DNA of 64,000 nucleotides from Planctomyces sp. SH-PL14 (GCF_001610835.1 NZ_CP011270.1:6466001-6530000); one strand, 5' to 3'; shown: positions 25,903 through 35,489, counted from the stretch's first letter. A program made the numbers and translations. Notes: generated by a model from the sequence alone, not told the origin.

Positions 25903-26676
25903 ATGTCCACCGAGAAGACCGAAGCCCTCGTCATCCGCCTGGCCGACTTCAGCGAGAGCAGCCGCGTCGTCACCTTCTTCACGCGGGATTTCGGCAAAAT
26001 CAGCGCTCTGGCGAAAGGAGCGAAACGCCTCAAAGGGCCCTTCGAAGGCGCTCTTGACCTCCTTTCCGAATGTCACCTAGTGTTCATCAGGAAGGAGTCT
26101 TCCGCCCTGGATCTGGCCACGGAAACCCAACTGATTCGCCGGTTTCAGCCGCACGGCAAGAACCTGTCGAGCCTGTACGCCGGGTACTACGTGGCCGAGC
26201 TCCTGGATGGGCTGACTCTGGAGGATGATCCCCATCCTCACCTGTACGCGGCGGCGACCGATGCCCTCCTGCGACTCTCGCTCGAGGACGACCATCGCCT
26301 CCCGGTTTTCCAGTTCGAGCTGCGGCTCCTTCACGAGATCGGACACCTCCCCTCCTTTGAAGCCTGCGAGATTTGCGGGCGGCCGGTCGACTCCGGCGAA
26401 ACTGCCCGGTTCTGGGTCTCGCAGGGGGGACTGATCTGTGACAAGTGCGGCCGGCCGGAGTATGAACACACCTCAATTCACCCGGAGACGATCTCGGTCC
26501 TGCGAAACCTGCTCAGGCCCTCCGACGTTTCCTCCCCGTCCGACCCTTCCCTTTCGTCCTCCTCATCCCTTCCCCTTCCTCCGCTCGCATCGCGGGAACT
26601 GAGACGTCTCCTGACGGCGGCCATCGCCCACATCCTGGAGCGTCGACCCAAAATGCTGGCCTATCTCAAGTTCTAG
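25903..26676 (+). CDS. recO: DNA repair protein RecO
   Basis: 257 aa. The N-terminal OB fold opens TEALVIRLADFSESSRVVTFFTRDFG, with the typical K-G-A-K-R-L-K-G segment. The zinc-finger-like site C-E-I-C ... C-D-K-C is at about 160-190. RecO loads RecA on SSB-coated DNA with RecR in the RecF pathway. The Ser/Pro-rich insertion at about 205-225 is unusual, with the C-terminal helical RecO tail following it. First gene of an operon-like run: the BamD-like gene starts 37 bp downstream. ATG 25903 opens the OB fold. Confidence 0.88.
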   Translation: MSTEKTEALVIRLADFSESSRVVTFFTRDFGKISALAKGAKRLKGPFEGALDLLSECHLVFIRKESSALDLATETQLIRRFQPHGKNLSSLYAGYYVAELLDGLTLEDDPHPHLYAAATDALLRLSLEDDHRLPVFQFELRLLHEIGHLPSFEACEICGRPVDSGETARFWVSQGGLICDKCGRPEYEHTSIHPETISVLRNLLRPSDVSSPSDPSLSSSSSLPLPPLASRELRRLLTAAIAHILERRPKMLAYLKF

Positions 26677-26713
26677 CCTCAATGGACGAGACTGGAACCT
26701 GAACCCGACACGG

Positions 26714-28282
26714 ATGTCCCTCAACTGCCGCATCACCTTCGGAGTCCGATCCCGCCGCTGGCGGGGCGCCGCGCTCGGGTGCTTGTGGATCTCCGTCCTG
26801 ACGGGTTGCCAGGCAACCACCCGCTCCCGCAACACGACCGTGACGATGGTCGCCGACAAGGGAACCAACAAAGAGGAGCAGCGGGACGGCGACTACAACA
26901 TCCAGGGGCCCACGCAGCGACTCCTGAACGCCCGGAACTGGCAGCGGGAAAAGGAAACGGCGATCGCCCAGGGGAATGAGGCGGCGATCGAAGGGCTCCC
27001 CGAGTACCAGGCGGCCGAAGACCTCTACAACGCGGGCAAGTACAAGGAGGCCGAGAAGGCCTTCAAGACTCTCGCCAAGGAACGCCGCAAGAGCTACGAG
27101 ACCTGGCAGGTCCGCTGGGACAACTGGATCGGCGTCAAGAACGCTGCCAAGTGGGACCCCTATTCGAACTTCGGCGATCCGATCGAGGAAGACTCCCTGT
27201 TCATGCTGGCGGAGTGCCAGTTCGCCCAGAAGCGGTACTCCTACGCCCAGGACTCGTATGACGACCTGCTGAACCGCTATCCGTCGACGCGGCACATGGA
27301 CCATACGACGCGGCAGCTCTTCCGCATCGCCCGGTACTGGCTCGACGTCAAGGACCCGGTCCCCGACGACGGCGACATCCAGGCAACCTCCGGCGAGGAG
27401 CAGCGGAAAGAGAGCCTCAAGCCCAAGGCGGCGCGCAGCGGCATCCTGCCGAACGTGGCGGACCGGACGCGGCCGACATTCGACACCGACGGCCGGGCCC
27501 TCCAGGCACTCCGCTCGATCTGGCTGCACGATACGACCGGACCGCTGGCGGACGACGCCCTGATGCTCTCCGCCAACTACCACCTGCGGACCGGGGACTT
27601 CACGGAGTCGGCCCGGCTCTACAAGCTGCTCCGCGAGCAGTATCCGGACAGCAAGCACTTTGAAGACGCGTTCATGCTCGGCTCGCATGTGACGTTGGCG
27701 TCCTACCAGGGCCCGTCCTACGACGGCAAGTCGCTCGACGAGGCGATCAAGCTCAAGGAAGCCGCCCTGCGGATCTTCCCCGATCTCTCCGATGAACAGC
27801 GGACCCGGCTCGCCGGCGAGCTGCGGCGGATGTACGACGCGGAAGTCGAGCGGATCTGGGACAAGGTCGAGTTCTACGAAGCGAAGAATTCGCCGAAGTC
27901 GGTCGAGCTCTACTGCAACGTGCTGATCAACAAGTATCCGAAGAGCCCGTATGCGGACCTGGCCCGCAAGAAGCTCCAGGAGACGAACCGCGACGTCGCA
28001 TCCCGCGGCCGGACCCCCGGCTGGTGGCCAGGAGGCGAGAAGTCGGCCGAGGCACCCGAATCCCGTCCCCCGGCCGCGCCCCCGTCGCCTCCGCCGGAAA
28101 AGGCGGTTGTTCCCGACGCTCCGGCCGAAGAGAAAGCCGAACCCAAGGAGCCGCGGCGGTTCCAGTTCCCCAACCCGCTCCGGCGGGCTCCCAAGGCCCC
28201 CGACCTGCAGTCCCCCGGCAGCGACTCCGCGGAACCTCCGCTCGTGGCGCCGGCGGCCGGTTCGGCCTCACTCGATGAATAG
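26714..28282 (+). CDS. TPR lipoprotein, BamD-like outer-membrane assembly protein
   Basis: 522 aa. The lipoprotein signal ends LTGC (about residues 29-32). TPR-like helices follow: a GKYKEAEKAFKTLAKE helical pair, then S-L-F-M-L-A-E-C-Q-F-A-Q-K-R-Y and DDLLNRYPSTR, and a later TGDFTESARLYKLLREQYP unit, which is the BamD/YfiO and outer-membrane-assembly pattern. The C-terminal 100 residues are Pro/Ala-rich. It is much longer than BamD (about 245 aa), so it may be a larger tetratricopeptide assembly lipoprotein. The next gene starts 15 bp downstream, suggesting an envelope-assembly operon with the LptE-like protein. Confidence 0.72.
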   Translation: MSLNCRITFGVRSRRWRGAALGCLWISVLTGCQATTRSRNTTVTMVADKGTNKEEQRDGDYNIQGPTQRLLNARNWQREKETAIAQGNEAAIEGLPEYQAAEDLYNAGKYKEAEKAFKTLAKERRKSYETWQVRWDNWIGVKNAAKWDPYSNFGDPIEEDSLFMLAECQFAQKRYSYAQDSYDDLLNRYPSTRHMDHTTRQLFRIARYWLDVKDPVPDDGDIQATSGEEQRKESLKPKAARSGILPNVADRTRPTFDTDGRALQALRSIWLHDTTGPLADDALMLSANYHLRTGDFTESARLYKLLREQYPDSKHFEDAFMLGSHVTLASYQGPSYDGKSLDEAIKLKEAALRIFPDLSDEQRTRLAGELRRMYDAEVERIWDKVEFYEAKNSPKSVELYCNVLINKYPKSPYADLARKKLQETNRDVASRGRTPGWWPGGEKSAEAPESRPPAAPPSPPPEKAVVPDAPAEEKAEPKEPRRFQFPNPLRRAPKAPDLQSPGSDSAEPPLVAPAAGSASLDE

Positions 28283-28297
28283 GTTCCTCGTATCGGA

Positions 28298-28816
28298 ATG
28301 ATCCAGAGAACGGTCATCGCGATGTGCGCTGTCTGCTGGCTGGCGACCAGCGGATGCGGTTATCGCATGGGCGCTCCTTACGCCGCGGAGGTCCGGACGG
28401 TTCACGTTCCGACCTTCACGACCGACTCCTTCCGACGGGGTTTCGAGCTCCAGCTCACCGAGTCGGTTCAGAAGCAGATCCAGCTCCGGACTCCGTATCG
28501 ACTGGCCAAGGAGCCGGGGGCCGATACCCGGCTGACGGGACGGGTCGTTTCGATCTCCAAGCGGGTCGAGAACCAGACGAAGTTTGACGACCCCCGCGAA
28601 CTCGAGATGCAGTACGGCATCGAGATCAAGTGGGAAGACGTCCGGACGGGGCAGCCGCTGGCTGAACGCTCGATGGCTCTTCCGGGGAACGTCGTCCAGC
28701 TCCTGACGGACGTCAGCTTCGCCCCGGAGACTGGACAGTCGCTCGCCGTCGCTCAGCAGCAGGCGGCCGATCAGTTGGCGCGGCAGATCGTGGGGATGAT
28801 GGAGACGCCTTGGTGA
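28298..28816 (+). CDS. lptE: LptE-like LPS-assembly lipoprotein
   Basis: 172 aa with signal and lipobox ending SGC, followed by the family hallmark GCGYRMGAPY and the strand TVHVPTFTTDSFRRGFE. A mixed alpha/beta region follows, with L-T-G-R-V-V-S-I and later Q-Q-Q-A-A-D-Q-L-A-R-Q-I-V-G-M-M at the C-terminus, as in LptE/DUF4136-like lipoproteins. LptE plugs the LptD translocon and delivers LPS to the outer surface. Directly downstream of the BamD-like gene, and with lpxA elsewhere in the window it supports an LPS-bearing envelope. LptD is not here. Confidence 0.78.
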   Translation: MIQRTVIAMCAVCWLATSGCGYRMGAPYAAEVRTVHVPTFTTDSFRRGFELQLTESVQKQIQLRTPYRLAKEPGADTRLTGRVVSISKRVENQTKFDDPRELEMQYGIEIKWEDVRTGQPLAERSMALPGNVVQLLTDVSFAPETGQSLAVAQQQAADQLARQIVGMMETPW

Positions 28817-28854
28817 GACCCGTGGAACGATAGGTCTCCAACGCAATTGACCTC

Positions 28855-29181
28855 ACCGGGTCCAGGGGCACCCTGGTGGGGGATGCAAGGGGGTCACACC
28901 CCCTTGCCCGCCGGAGGCCCGTCTCGTCTCGACCAAGCTGAAGGAGCGAGTATCCAAACGCGGACACCGTGCCGTATGCCCCCTCACCAACCCGCGGGGA
29001 TTGCAATGTGGGCGGTGTGATGTGAGGGAGTCCTCAACGCTGTTTGCCCAAAGGGGATGTCCGTTGTGTCCCACGGTTCCTCAACGAAAATGCCTCCGGC
29101 GGCAAGGGGGCGTGGCCCCCTTGACCCCAGGCTGCCGTGGAACGTTGGGTTTGAGCTATGGGAGCTGCGCCGGCGAGGACG
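28855..29181 (+). repeat. Dispersed intergenic element, copy 6 (forward)
   Basis: 39 bp after the lptE-like stop, in the convergent interval before the proline-rich protein gene. The last segment differs (GAGCTATGGGAGCTGCGCCG where most copies have a GTAGCA block). A terminator follows at 29281. Confidence 0.9.
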
Positions 29182-29280
29182 TGGTTCAAGTTTGCGGATA
29201 GGCCCACCTTCATCGACTACGCCTCCCGCGCAAAACCACACTCTGTGGCTCGGCGGCATTCAGGCAGAAACAACAAAAAG

Positions 29281-29307
29281 AGGGGAGGTGACCGAGTCAC
29301 CTCCCCT
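29281..29307 (-). terminator. Intrinsic terminator of the proline-rich protein gene
   Basis: AGGGGAGGTGAC pairs with GTCACCTCCCCT around a CGA loop. On the minus strand a CTTTTTGTTG tract follows, 23 bp past the stop codon of the 29330 gene. Confidence 0.85.
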
Positions 29308-29329
29308 TCTGTTTTGACGCAGGAAGAAA

Positions 29330-31860
29330 CTACCGGATCTCAGGGCTCGGCGGCATGGGGGCCGGCGGAGTCGGGAGCGTCCCGATCATCCCCTCCGGCG
29401 CGACGCTCAGCGGCACCGGGTTGCTCGAGGCGCCGTCACCGCGGATCACCAGGACCTGAGCATCCGCGGCTGAATTCCCACCGACATTCGGTACCGTGAA
29501 CTGCACGCCGAGGTCGTACCACCCCCGGATCTCCGCCGAGAGCTGCTGGTCGCCGACCGTCACGATGAGCTGGCCCGGCTCCGGACCAAACCCTTCACCG
29601 GCGAGCGAGACCACCGTGCCAGGGGCAGCGGCGGTGACGTCCGTCGAGAAGGCGGCCGGGTCGACCGAGTAGATCTCGCCGCGGTTCAGGACGGCGCCGT
29701 TGTTCGCCTTGTCCGCTTCCGGCAGGGCGCCGCGGCTGTCGACGACGGCGTGCAGGAACTCGAACGGCATCGGTGAGCCGTCGGTGTCGCGGTTCATGGC
29801 GTTCGCCTCGAACGGCAGCCGGATGTCGATCGAGACCGTCGCTTCCGGAGCGATCTCGGGAATCGTCACGCCCGACTGCTGGACGTTGCCGGCCAGCTGC
29901 TGCGTGTTGGTGGCGAACAGCGAGACGTCGAACGGCTGGCGGATCTCCGTCTTGCTGTTGTTCCGCAACCAGACGCGGAACCGGGGGCCGAGCTTCTCCG
30001 TGACGTGCCCCGGATCGACGAACCGGACCGCCAGCAGCTGGAGGTCTTCCGCCGGCACGACCACCGGCGGGACATCGACCCAGGTTCCGGCGGTGACGAT
30101 CGGGAGCGGCTGCCAGACCGGGTAGTCATAGACCACGATCGGCGGACACGGGTCGTAGAAGTACGGACGGCAGTAGAACGGCCGCGGGTCGTAAATCGGC
30201 AGGACGGTCGGCCAGAAGGACCAGCTGACCCAGGGGCTCCAGATCGGCTGCCAGGCCCAGCGGGGATACCATCGCGGGCCGGGATACCAGACGCTGAAGC
30301 TCGATCCCGTGTAGCCGGCGAAGATCGGTCCCGACCGCCGCCGTCCCCAGCCCCCGTTCGCGACGAGGGTCGTGTTGAGGTTGAGCTGCCGTGTCACGTC
30401 CCCACGACGGTAGAGGTTGAACTGCCGGTCCAGGTCGTACTGCCGGCCGATCCGGGACTGGACGAGCGGGGCGAAGTCGTTGTCGCGGATCCGCGTCTGG
30501 AACCGGCCGGAGACGCGGTCCAGATTCAGGGCCGCAAGCTGCGGATTGGAACGAACGGCGTCATTGGTCCGCAGCCGGTCGAACGCCTGCCGCAGGTCGT
30601 TCTCGTCCCGGACCCGGCGAAGGTCCGGCAGCCCGCCGGCGACCTTGGGATCCTGGACAAGGTTGTCGAGGCGGAGCTTGGGATCGATCCGCAACTGCTT
30701 GACCGGGCGGCTGCCTGGATCGCGGGCGATGTTGTCGCTCAGCCCAGGGCCGCGGTCGCGGTCGCGTCCCGGACCGCCGTCGCGCCCTGGGATGCCGCCG
30801 GGAAGCGAACCTGGCGTTACGCCTGGGATGCCGGGGCGACCATTCGGTCCCCGACCCACATCGCCGCGACCGGGGGTTGGGATCGAGGGGGTCACTCCAT
30901 CCCGTCCCGGACGACCGGGGAGCGTGTTGCCCGGGAGGGGCAGGGTGGGAGTGTTGGCCGACGGGGTGCCCGGAACACGGCCGGGTGTCGACGGCACACC
31001 GGGCAGGTCCGTTGAAGGGATGCCGGGGCCGCGGCCTGGTCTTGGCATCGAGGGAGTGTCAGGCGTTCCAGCGCCCGGCCTTCCCGGAAGGCGGCCGGGA
31101 TTGGGGACCGAGGGAACAGACGGAGTGATTCCTGACGGGACTCCCGAGCCGCGACCGGGCCGGGGGATCGAAGGAGTCGAGGGGACTGAAGGAATCGGGT
31201 TCGACGGGATCGGGTTGGAAGGGACTCCTGAGCCGCGGCCCGGCGTCGGGACGGACGGGACTCTCGGCACACCAGCGGGAGGTCCTCCCGGAATCCGGCC
31301 CGACGGGATCCCCGGGGCACCGGCGGGCGGTCCGCTGGGAAGGCGGCCGGCGTTGGGAAGCGATGGAACACTCGGAGGATTTCCGGGGAGTCCGCCGGGA
31401 CCGCGGCCGGGGAGCTGCGCGTTCACCTGGCCCGCAGGAGCACTGGGAGGACGGCGTGTTTCCACCTGCCGGCCCCGCTCCATGGAGCGGCCGATGTCCG
31501 GGACCCGCCCGGGTGACCGGTTGTTCGACGGGGGAGCAATCGGCGGCGAGGGGGTGGCGATGCTGGGGGCCGCCGGAGGAGCCGATCGTTCACGGCCGGA
31601 CGATCGCGGTGGACCGCCCGACGCGCGGCCGGACGGGGGAGCAGCAATCGAAGGAGGAGCCGACGGCCGGGATGGGGGGCCGGGGGGGCGGATCGCGGTG
31701 GCGGGGCCGGGCGGGACTCGGCCCCGCGCGGACCGGCGGCGGGGCGCTCGGGAGCTCCTCGGCTCGCCTTATCTTTCTTGTCGGCGAACGCGACATTCAG
31801 CAGCAGCACGCCAGCGGTTCCGCAGGCGAGTCCGAATGACTTCCATCGAAAAGGGATCAT
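29330..31860 (-). CDS. Secreted Pro/Gly-rich surface protein with IPT/TIG-like C-terminus; apparent frameshift
   Basis: ATG 31860 opens a signal peptide (MIPFRWKSFGLACGTAGVLL, cut near AFA-DK) in one frame, but the long downstream frame is shifted. Minus-strand translation in the second frame is open from about 31768 down to 29330 and reads as continuous Pro/Ser/Gly-rich protein across the overlap. The two frames join near a G6-CC-G7 tract (31674-31689), where one base is missing or two are extra. Main body: about 250 residues of P-G-R/V-P-S tandem-like segments, then a helical stretch (DPKLRLDNLVQDPKV), an aromatic W/Y/P-rich region (WYPGPRWYPRWAW) and a C-terminal IPT/TIG-like beta domain (GTVVSLAGEGFGPEPGQL). 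Could be a sequencing error, a pseudogene, or slippage-mediated expression. The main ORF alone (29330-31483) is certain. Confidence 0.7.
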
Positions 31861-32048
31861 GACGGACTCCTGCTGTTCGAGCGCATAAGGGAACTGGACA
31901 CGGCCGAAATGGATACGGCCAGGACCGGTCAGGGCATGTTACGCAATTGGGGATGGCAAATCGGGGGCCGCGCGGGACTGGTCGGCTGAAGATGCCGAAA
32001 TCCCTTGGACTTCCTGCTCCCATATCGTTCGACGCGCCATCAAAAGGA

Positions 32049-32079
32049 AAAAACCGCCGTCGAACTGACGGCGGTTTTT
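32049..32079. terminator. Intrinsic terminator downstream of the Gly/Tyr-rich gene
   Basis: 13-bp stem AAAAACCGCCGTC/GACGGCGGTTTTT with loop GAACT. T runs lie on both strands. It is placed just past the stop of the minus-strand gene at 32106. Confidence 0.9.
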
Positions 32080-32105
32080 CGTGTCATCCAAGTTGACGTG
32101 GCGGA

Positions 32106-32420
32106 TTACCACCACCGGCCGCCGCGGCCATAGCTGAAGCCACCCCACGGAGTCGAGACGCTGTAGCCTCGACGACCGCCGTAGTAGCCGTAGCCACCGT
32201 AGCCGTAGCCACGGCCGCCGTAGTAGCCGCGGTTGTAGCCGTAGCCGCGTCCGTAGTAGCCGCGGTTGTAGCCGTAGCCGCCGTAGTAGCCACCGTAATA
32301 CGGCCGGGCGTAGTACCCACCCCCGCCGTAGTAGTACTGAGCCTTCGACTCAGTCGGGGCCATCGTCAGGGCGCCGACGGCCGCAACGGTCGCCAGCAGC
32401 AGGGTTCGAATACTGGACAT
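32106..32420 (-). CDS. Small secreted Gly/Tyr-rich repeat protein
   Basis: 104 aa. The signal peptide MSSIRTLLLATVAAVGALTM ends near KAQ. The mature part is made of YYGGYYGGYGYNRGYYGRGY-like repeats; the DNA has near-tandem GGYGYNRGYY units. The C-terminus is basic/aromatic (GRGGRWW). It has no enzyme motif and looks like a surface, adhesive or matrix protein. A GGAG before ATG 32420 supports the start. Its own terminator follows. Confidence 0.78.
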   Translation of the reverse strand: MSSIRTLLLATVAAVGALTMAPTESKAQYYYGGGGYYARPYYGGYYGGYGYNRGYYGRGYGYNRGYYGGRGYGYGGYGYYGGRRGYSVSTPWGGFSYGRGGRWW

Positions 32421-32506
32421 GATCAGACTCCTCAGTTGCGGAACAGGTGATGATCCAGGTCAGCCACCTCTTCCGCAGAAGGTCGGCCGCCGACGTTTTG
32501 GGAAAC

Positions 32507-33472
32507 TCAACTCCACGCCATGAGAGGAAACTCCTCTGCGACCTCCGATACCGGGGCTCCGATGGGAGTGGCGGTCACCAGCGGGCCGACCACCGCCGAG
32601 AGAGCTCTCGGGCGAACGGAGAACCGTGACAATGGAGTTGAGACACTCTCTCCATCCGTTGAAAACTTCAGCGGGGGACTTCCCTTCAGCGTGATCGACC
32701 GGGCCTGCCCGTGAACGATCAGATCGTTCTCGAGCAGCCGGTCCATCACGTAGTCCGCCGCCAGGCTCGTGAGCCGGCCGATGGATCCGTTCAGGACAAT
32801 CACGTAGTCCAGGAGGCCATCGCTGAGCGACGCCTGTGGTGCTACTTGAACGCCCCCTCCCGAGCTGCGGCCGTTGGCGATGAACACATTGATCGCCTCG
32901 CACCGCGGCAGGGGCCGGCCATCGACCTCCACTTGCAGCTCATAGGGTGTCAGGTCCGCCAGCGCCATCACTCCGGCGCGGACGTAGGAGAAGACCCCCC
33001 ACTGTTTCTTGAAGTCCTCATCGATCGAATCGACGAACCGTCCCGTGTTTCCCGCCGTCGCCATGTTGAAGACGAGGCGTTGTCCTTCCGCGCTGGTCGC
33101 CTCGATCGCGTCGATGGCAGCCGTGTCGCCGGAGCGGCAGACCTCAAAGGCTTCTTCGAGATCCAGAGGCATGCCAAGCGACCGGGCGAGGTCGTTTCCT
33201 GTTCCAAGCGGCAACACCGCGAGCGTGGCTCGCGCGGCCTGCTGTTCCACGATCGCCGCGGCGACGGCGCTCACAGTCCCATCGCCCCCGGCGGCGACGA
33301 GTCGCACATCCGAGTCGGCGTGGGAACGGAGGACTGAGTGGACTTCTGTCCCGAGGTCACCCGCGTCGTGAACGGTGACGTCACGCTGACGATCCAGTGT
33401 CTGACGGAACTGCTGCAAGGCACTCGCCCTGCTGGCATCTCCATTCCAGAACACATGAATTGGTTGAGACAT
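32507..33472 (-). CDS. Diacylglycerol kinase-like lipid kinase
   Basis: 321 aa of the DAGK catalytic (YegS/DgkB-like) family. The nucleotide site is AAGGDGTVSAVA, then LPLGTGNDLARSLGMP, and late GLLDYVIVL plus T-D-G-E. These kinases phosphorylate diacylglycerol or related lipids, feeding phosphatidate back to phospholipid synthesis. GAGGTGATCC before ATG 33472 supports the start. Monocistronic; the upstream interval is long. Confidence 0.88.
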   Translation of the reverse strand: MSQPIHVFWNGDASRASALQQFRQTLDRQRDVTVHDAGDLGTEVHSVLRSHADSDVRLVAAGGDGTVSAVAAAIVEQQAARATLAVLPLGTGNDLARSLGMPLDLEEAFEVCRSGDTAAIDAIEATSAEGQRLVFNMATAGNTGRFVDSIDEDFKKQWGVFSYVRAGVMALADLTPYELQVEVDGRPLPRCEAINVFIANGRSSGGGVQVAPQASLSDGLLDYVIVLNGSIGRLTSLAADYVMDRLLENDLIVHGQARSITLKGSPPLKFSTDGESVSTPLSRFSVRPRALSAVVGPLVTATPIGAPVSEVAEEFPLMAWS

Positions 33473-33642
33473 CGGATCACCTCATCCTGCGGTTGCAGGA
33501 ACGATGGATCAAAATGCATGCAGCGTGCCGTACTTTCGATTCGCCGCTCCCGTTTTCGAAAGTCGCGACGAGAATGAGCAAAAACCTTGGTCTCCAAAGC
33601 AGTTGCTGCGTGTGCATCTGGGCCGACAGCGGATCGGGGACG

Positions 33643-33786
33643 TTATTCCATCAAGGCCCGGACATGGATTTTGTCTTCCACACGATCAGGCTGGTTCATC
33701 ACCGACAGGTTCCCCACGCTGCCCAGTTTGGTGGGCGGAGTTATCGAGACGCGGACGAAGTCAGCCGTTCGAACGTGATCTCTCAT
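33643..33786 (-). CDS. Possible small protein (47 aa), unknown
   Basis: A short ORF below common length cutoffs. Translation from ATG 33786 contains TPPTKLGSVGNLSVMNQPD and ends KIHVRALME, a composition that looks like real protein and not a high-GC shadow. No upstream Shine-Dalgarno is clear and no family is recognised. It lies between the lipid kinase gene and repeat copy 7; the other bases of 33473-33818 show nothing. It may be the 3' remnant of a larger gene. Confidence 0.35.
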   Translation of the reverse strand: MRDHVRTADFVRVSITPPTKLGSVGNLSVMNQPDRVEDKIHVRALME

Positions 33787-33818
33787 TCGCCCGATGTCTT
33801 GTCCCACTGGTTCGAAGC

Positions 33819-34110
33819 CGTCCTTGCCGGCACGGTGTTGCTAGTTCAAACCCAACGTGCGACGGCAGCCGGGGTCAAGGGGCCAAAAAACAACACAGGC
33901 CCCCTTGCCGCCGGAGGCGCTTCCATGAGAAACCGTGGTAAGCAATGGACGTCCGCTCCGGAATCCCCGCGGCCTGGAGGGGGCATACGACACGTCGTCC
34001 GCGTTACTCTGTCAGACATCTCTCGACGGCCAAGCCTCCGGCGGGCAAGGGGGCCAGAGAAACAACACAGGCCCCCTTGCATCCCCGACCAGGGTGCCCC
34101 TGAACCCAGT
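33819..34110 (-). repeat. Dispersed intergenic element, copy 7 (reverse, loop-variant, shortened)
   Basis: About 30 bp shorter than other copies. Both GC hairpins carry an A/C-rich substitution (CAACACAGGCCCCC near 33892-33905 and again near 34062-34078) while the flanking G and C arms are kept. Part of the central block is missing. It sits in the divergent interval between the lipid kinase and the oxidoreductase (start 34246). Confidence 0.88.
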
Positions 34111-34245
34111 AGGTCGCCTTGCCGGATCACCATTGCGATCCAATTGGCCGTGCGAAACACTCTCTAAAATCGGACGAGGCGGCCACGGGCGGGCATCAGC
34201 GTTGAAGCCCGGCGAAGCGCCGCCCCCGATCGCAGGCCTCACGAC

Positions 34246-35352
34246 ATGCCACGGACCTATCGCGTCGGGATCATCGGGCACACAGGACGCGGCGACTACG
34301 GCCACGCCGTCGACATGGCGTTCACCAGGCTCCCGAACGTCGAGATCGCAGCCGTCGCCGACGAACACGAAGCCGGCCTCGCCGAGGCGCAGAAGCGGAT
34401 CGGGGCGAAGAAGGCCTACCGCCGCTACCGGGACATGCTCTCCGAGGAGAAACTCGACATCGTCGCCATCTGCCCCCGGTGGATCGACCAGCACCGGGAC
34501 ATGATCCTGGCCGCGGCTGAAGCAGGGTGCCATGTCTATATGGAGAAGCCGTTCTGCCGCACCCTCGCCGAATGCGACGAAGCGGTCACGCAGCTCGAGA
34601 TGCGGCACCTCAAGCTCGGCATCGCCCACATCAGCCAGTATTCCCCCGTCCTCGACACCGTCCGCTCGATCCTCCGCCAGGGAGAGATCGGCGATGTCCT
34701 GGAACTGCGGGCCCGCGGCAAAGAAGACCGCCGGGGAGGCGGCGAAGACCTATGGGTCCTCGGCTCGCACGTCTTCGGCCTGATGCGCTCGCTCGCCGGA
34801 GCCGACGCGCTCTCGTGCTCGGCGACCGTCATGCAGGGGGGGCATCCGGTCGGCAAGGCGGACGTCGCCCAAGGGGCCGAGGGGATCGGACTCCTGGCGG
34901 GGGACAACGTCCAGGCGACGTATGCGTTCCCCAGCGGGGCCTTCGGGCACTTCGCCTCCCGCAAGGGGGTAGGAGGCGCGCCGACGCGGTTTGCGATCCA
35001 GGTCTTCGGCTCCAAGGGAGTTTTGGAGATGGAGAGCGGATACCTGGCTCCGGCCTACATCCTGAAGGACGCCGCATGGTCCCCGGGGCGGTCGGGCAAG
35101 GGATGGCAGAAGATCACGTCGGCCGGAATCGACCAGCCGGAGCCGCGAAAGGATGGGAGCTACCAGGGAGGGCACATCGCCGCGATCAACGACCTCATCG
35201 AATCGATCGAGGCGGAGCGGACGACGAGATGTTCCGCCGAGGACTGCCGGCAGATCATCCAGATGATCGCCGCGGTCTTCGAGTCGCACCGCGTCGGCGG
35301 GCCGGTCTCACTCCCGCTCAAGACCCGCGAGAACCCGCTGGCGCTGATGTAG
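34246..35352 (+). CDS. Gfo/Idh/MocA family oxidoreductase
   Basis: 368 aa. The N-terminal Rossmann fold opens YRVGIIGHTGRGDYGHAVDMAF. The family motif EKPFCRTLAECDEA (EKP) lies at about 100-113, followed by a C-terminal alpha/beta domain. These NAD(P)-dependent enzymes act on sugars, inositols or related polyols, and planctomycetes encode many. The substrate cannot be told. Short inverted-repeat DNA follows the stop. The start is supported only by being the first in-frame ATG of the fold. Confidence 0.85.
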   Translation: MPRTYRVGIIGHTGRGDYGHAVDMAFTRLPNVEIAAVADEHEAGLAEAQKRIGAKKAYRRYRDMLSEEKLDIVAICPRWIDQHRDMILAAAEAGCHVYMEKPFCRTLAECDEAVTQLEMRHLKLGIAHISQYSPVLDTVRSILRQGEIGDVLELRARGKEDRRGGGEDLWVLGSHVFGLMRSLAGADALSCSATVMQGGHPVGKADVAQGAEGIGLLAGDNVQATYAFPSGAFGHFASRKGVGGAPTRFAIQVFGSKGVLEMESGYLAPAYILKDAAWSPGRSGKGWQKITSAGIDQPEPRKDGSYQGGHIAAINDLIESIEAERTTRCSAEDCRQIIQMIAAVFESHRVGGPVSLPLKTRENPLALM

Positions 35353-35385
35353 CTCTCCCGCTTCCAGACGAAGGCGGAGCGGATC

Positions 35386-35489
35386 GTTAAACACCAAGAC
35401 ACAAAGACTTCACCAAGAACACAAAGGGAAGGCATGTCGGAGGGCAGCCTTTGTGCTCTTTGTGCCTCCTTGGTGTCTTGGTGTTTAAC
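35386..35489. repeat. Inverted repeat of CACCAAGACACAAAG-type units
   Basis: The left arm (35386-35428, GTTAAACACCAAGACACAAAG...) and right arm (35447-35489, ...CTTGGTGTCTTGGTGTTTAAC) are imperfect inverted repeats of about 43 bases with a short spacer. The right arm's last bases overlap the btaB stop codon. It lies between convergent genes, where it may act as a bidirectional transcription stop. Similar A/C-rich short-unit repeats are known from many environmental bacteria. Confidence 0.75.

Noticed and set aside
30417-31862. Plus-strand Gly/Arg/Pro-rich ORF
   Set aside because: Antisense image of the proline-rich protein, with no start signal.
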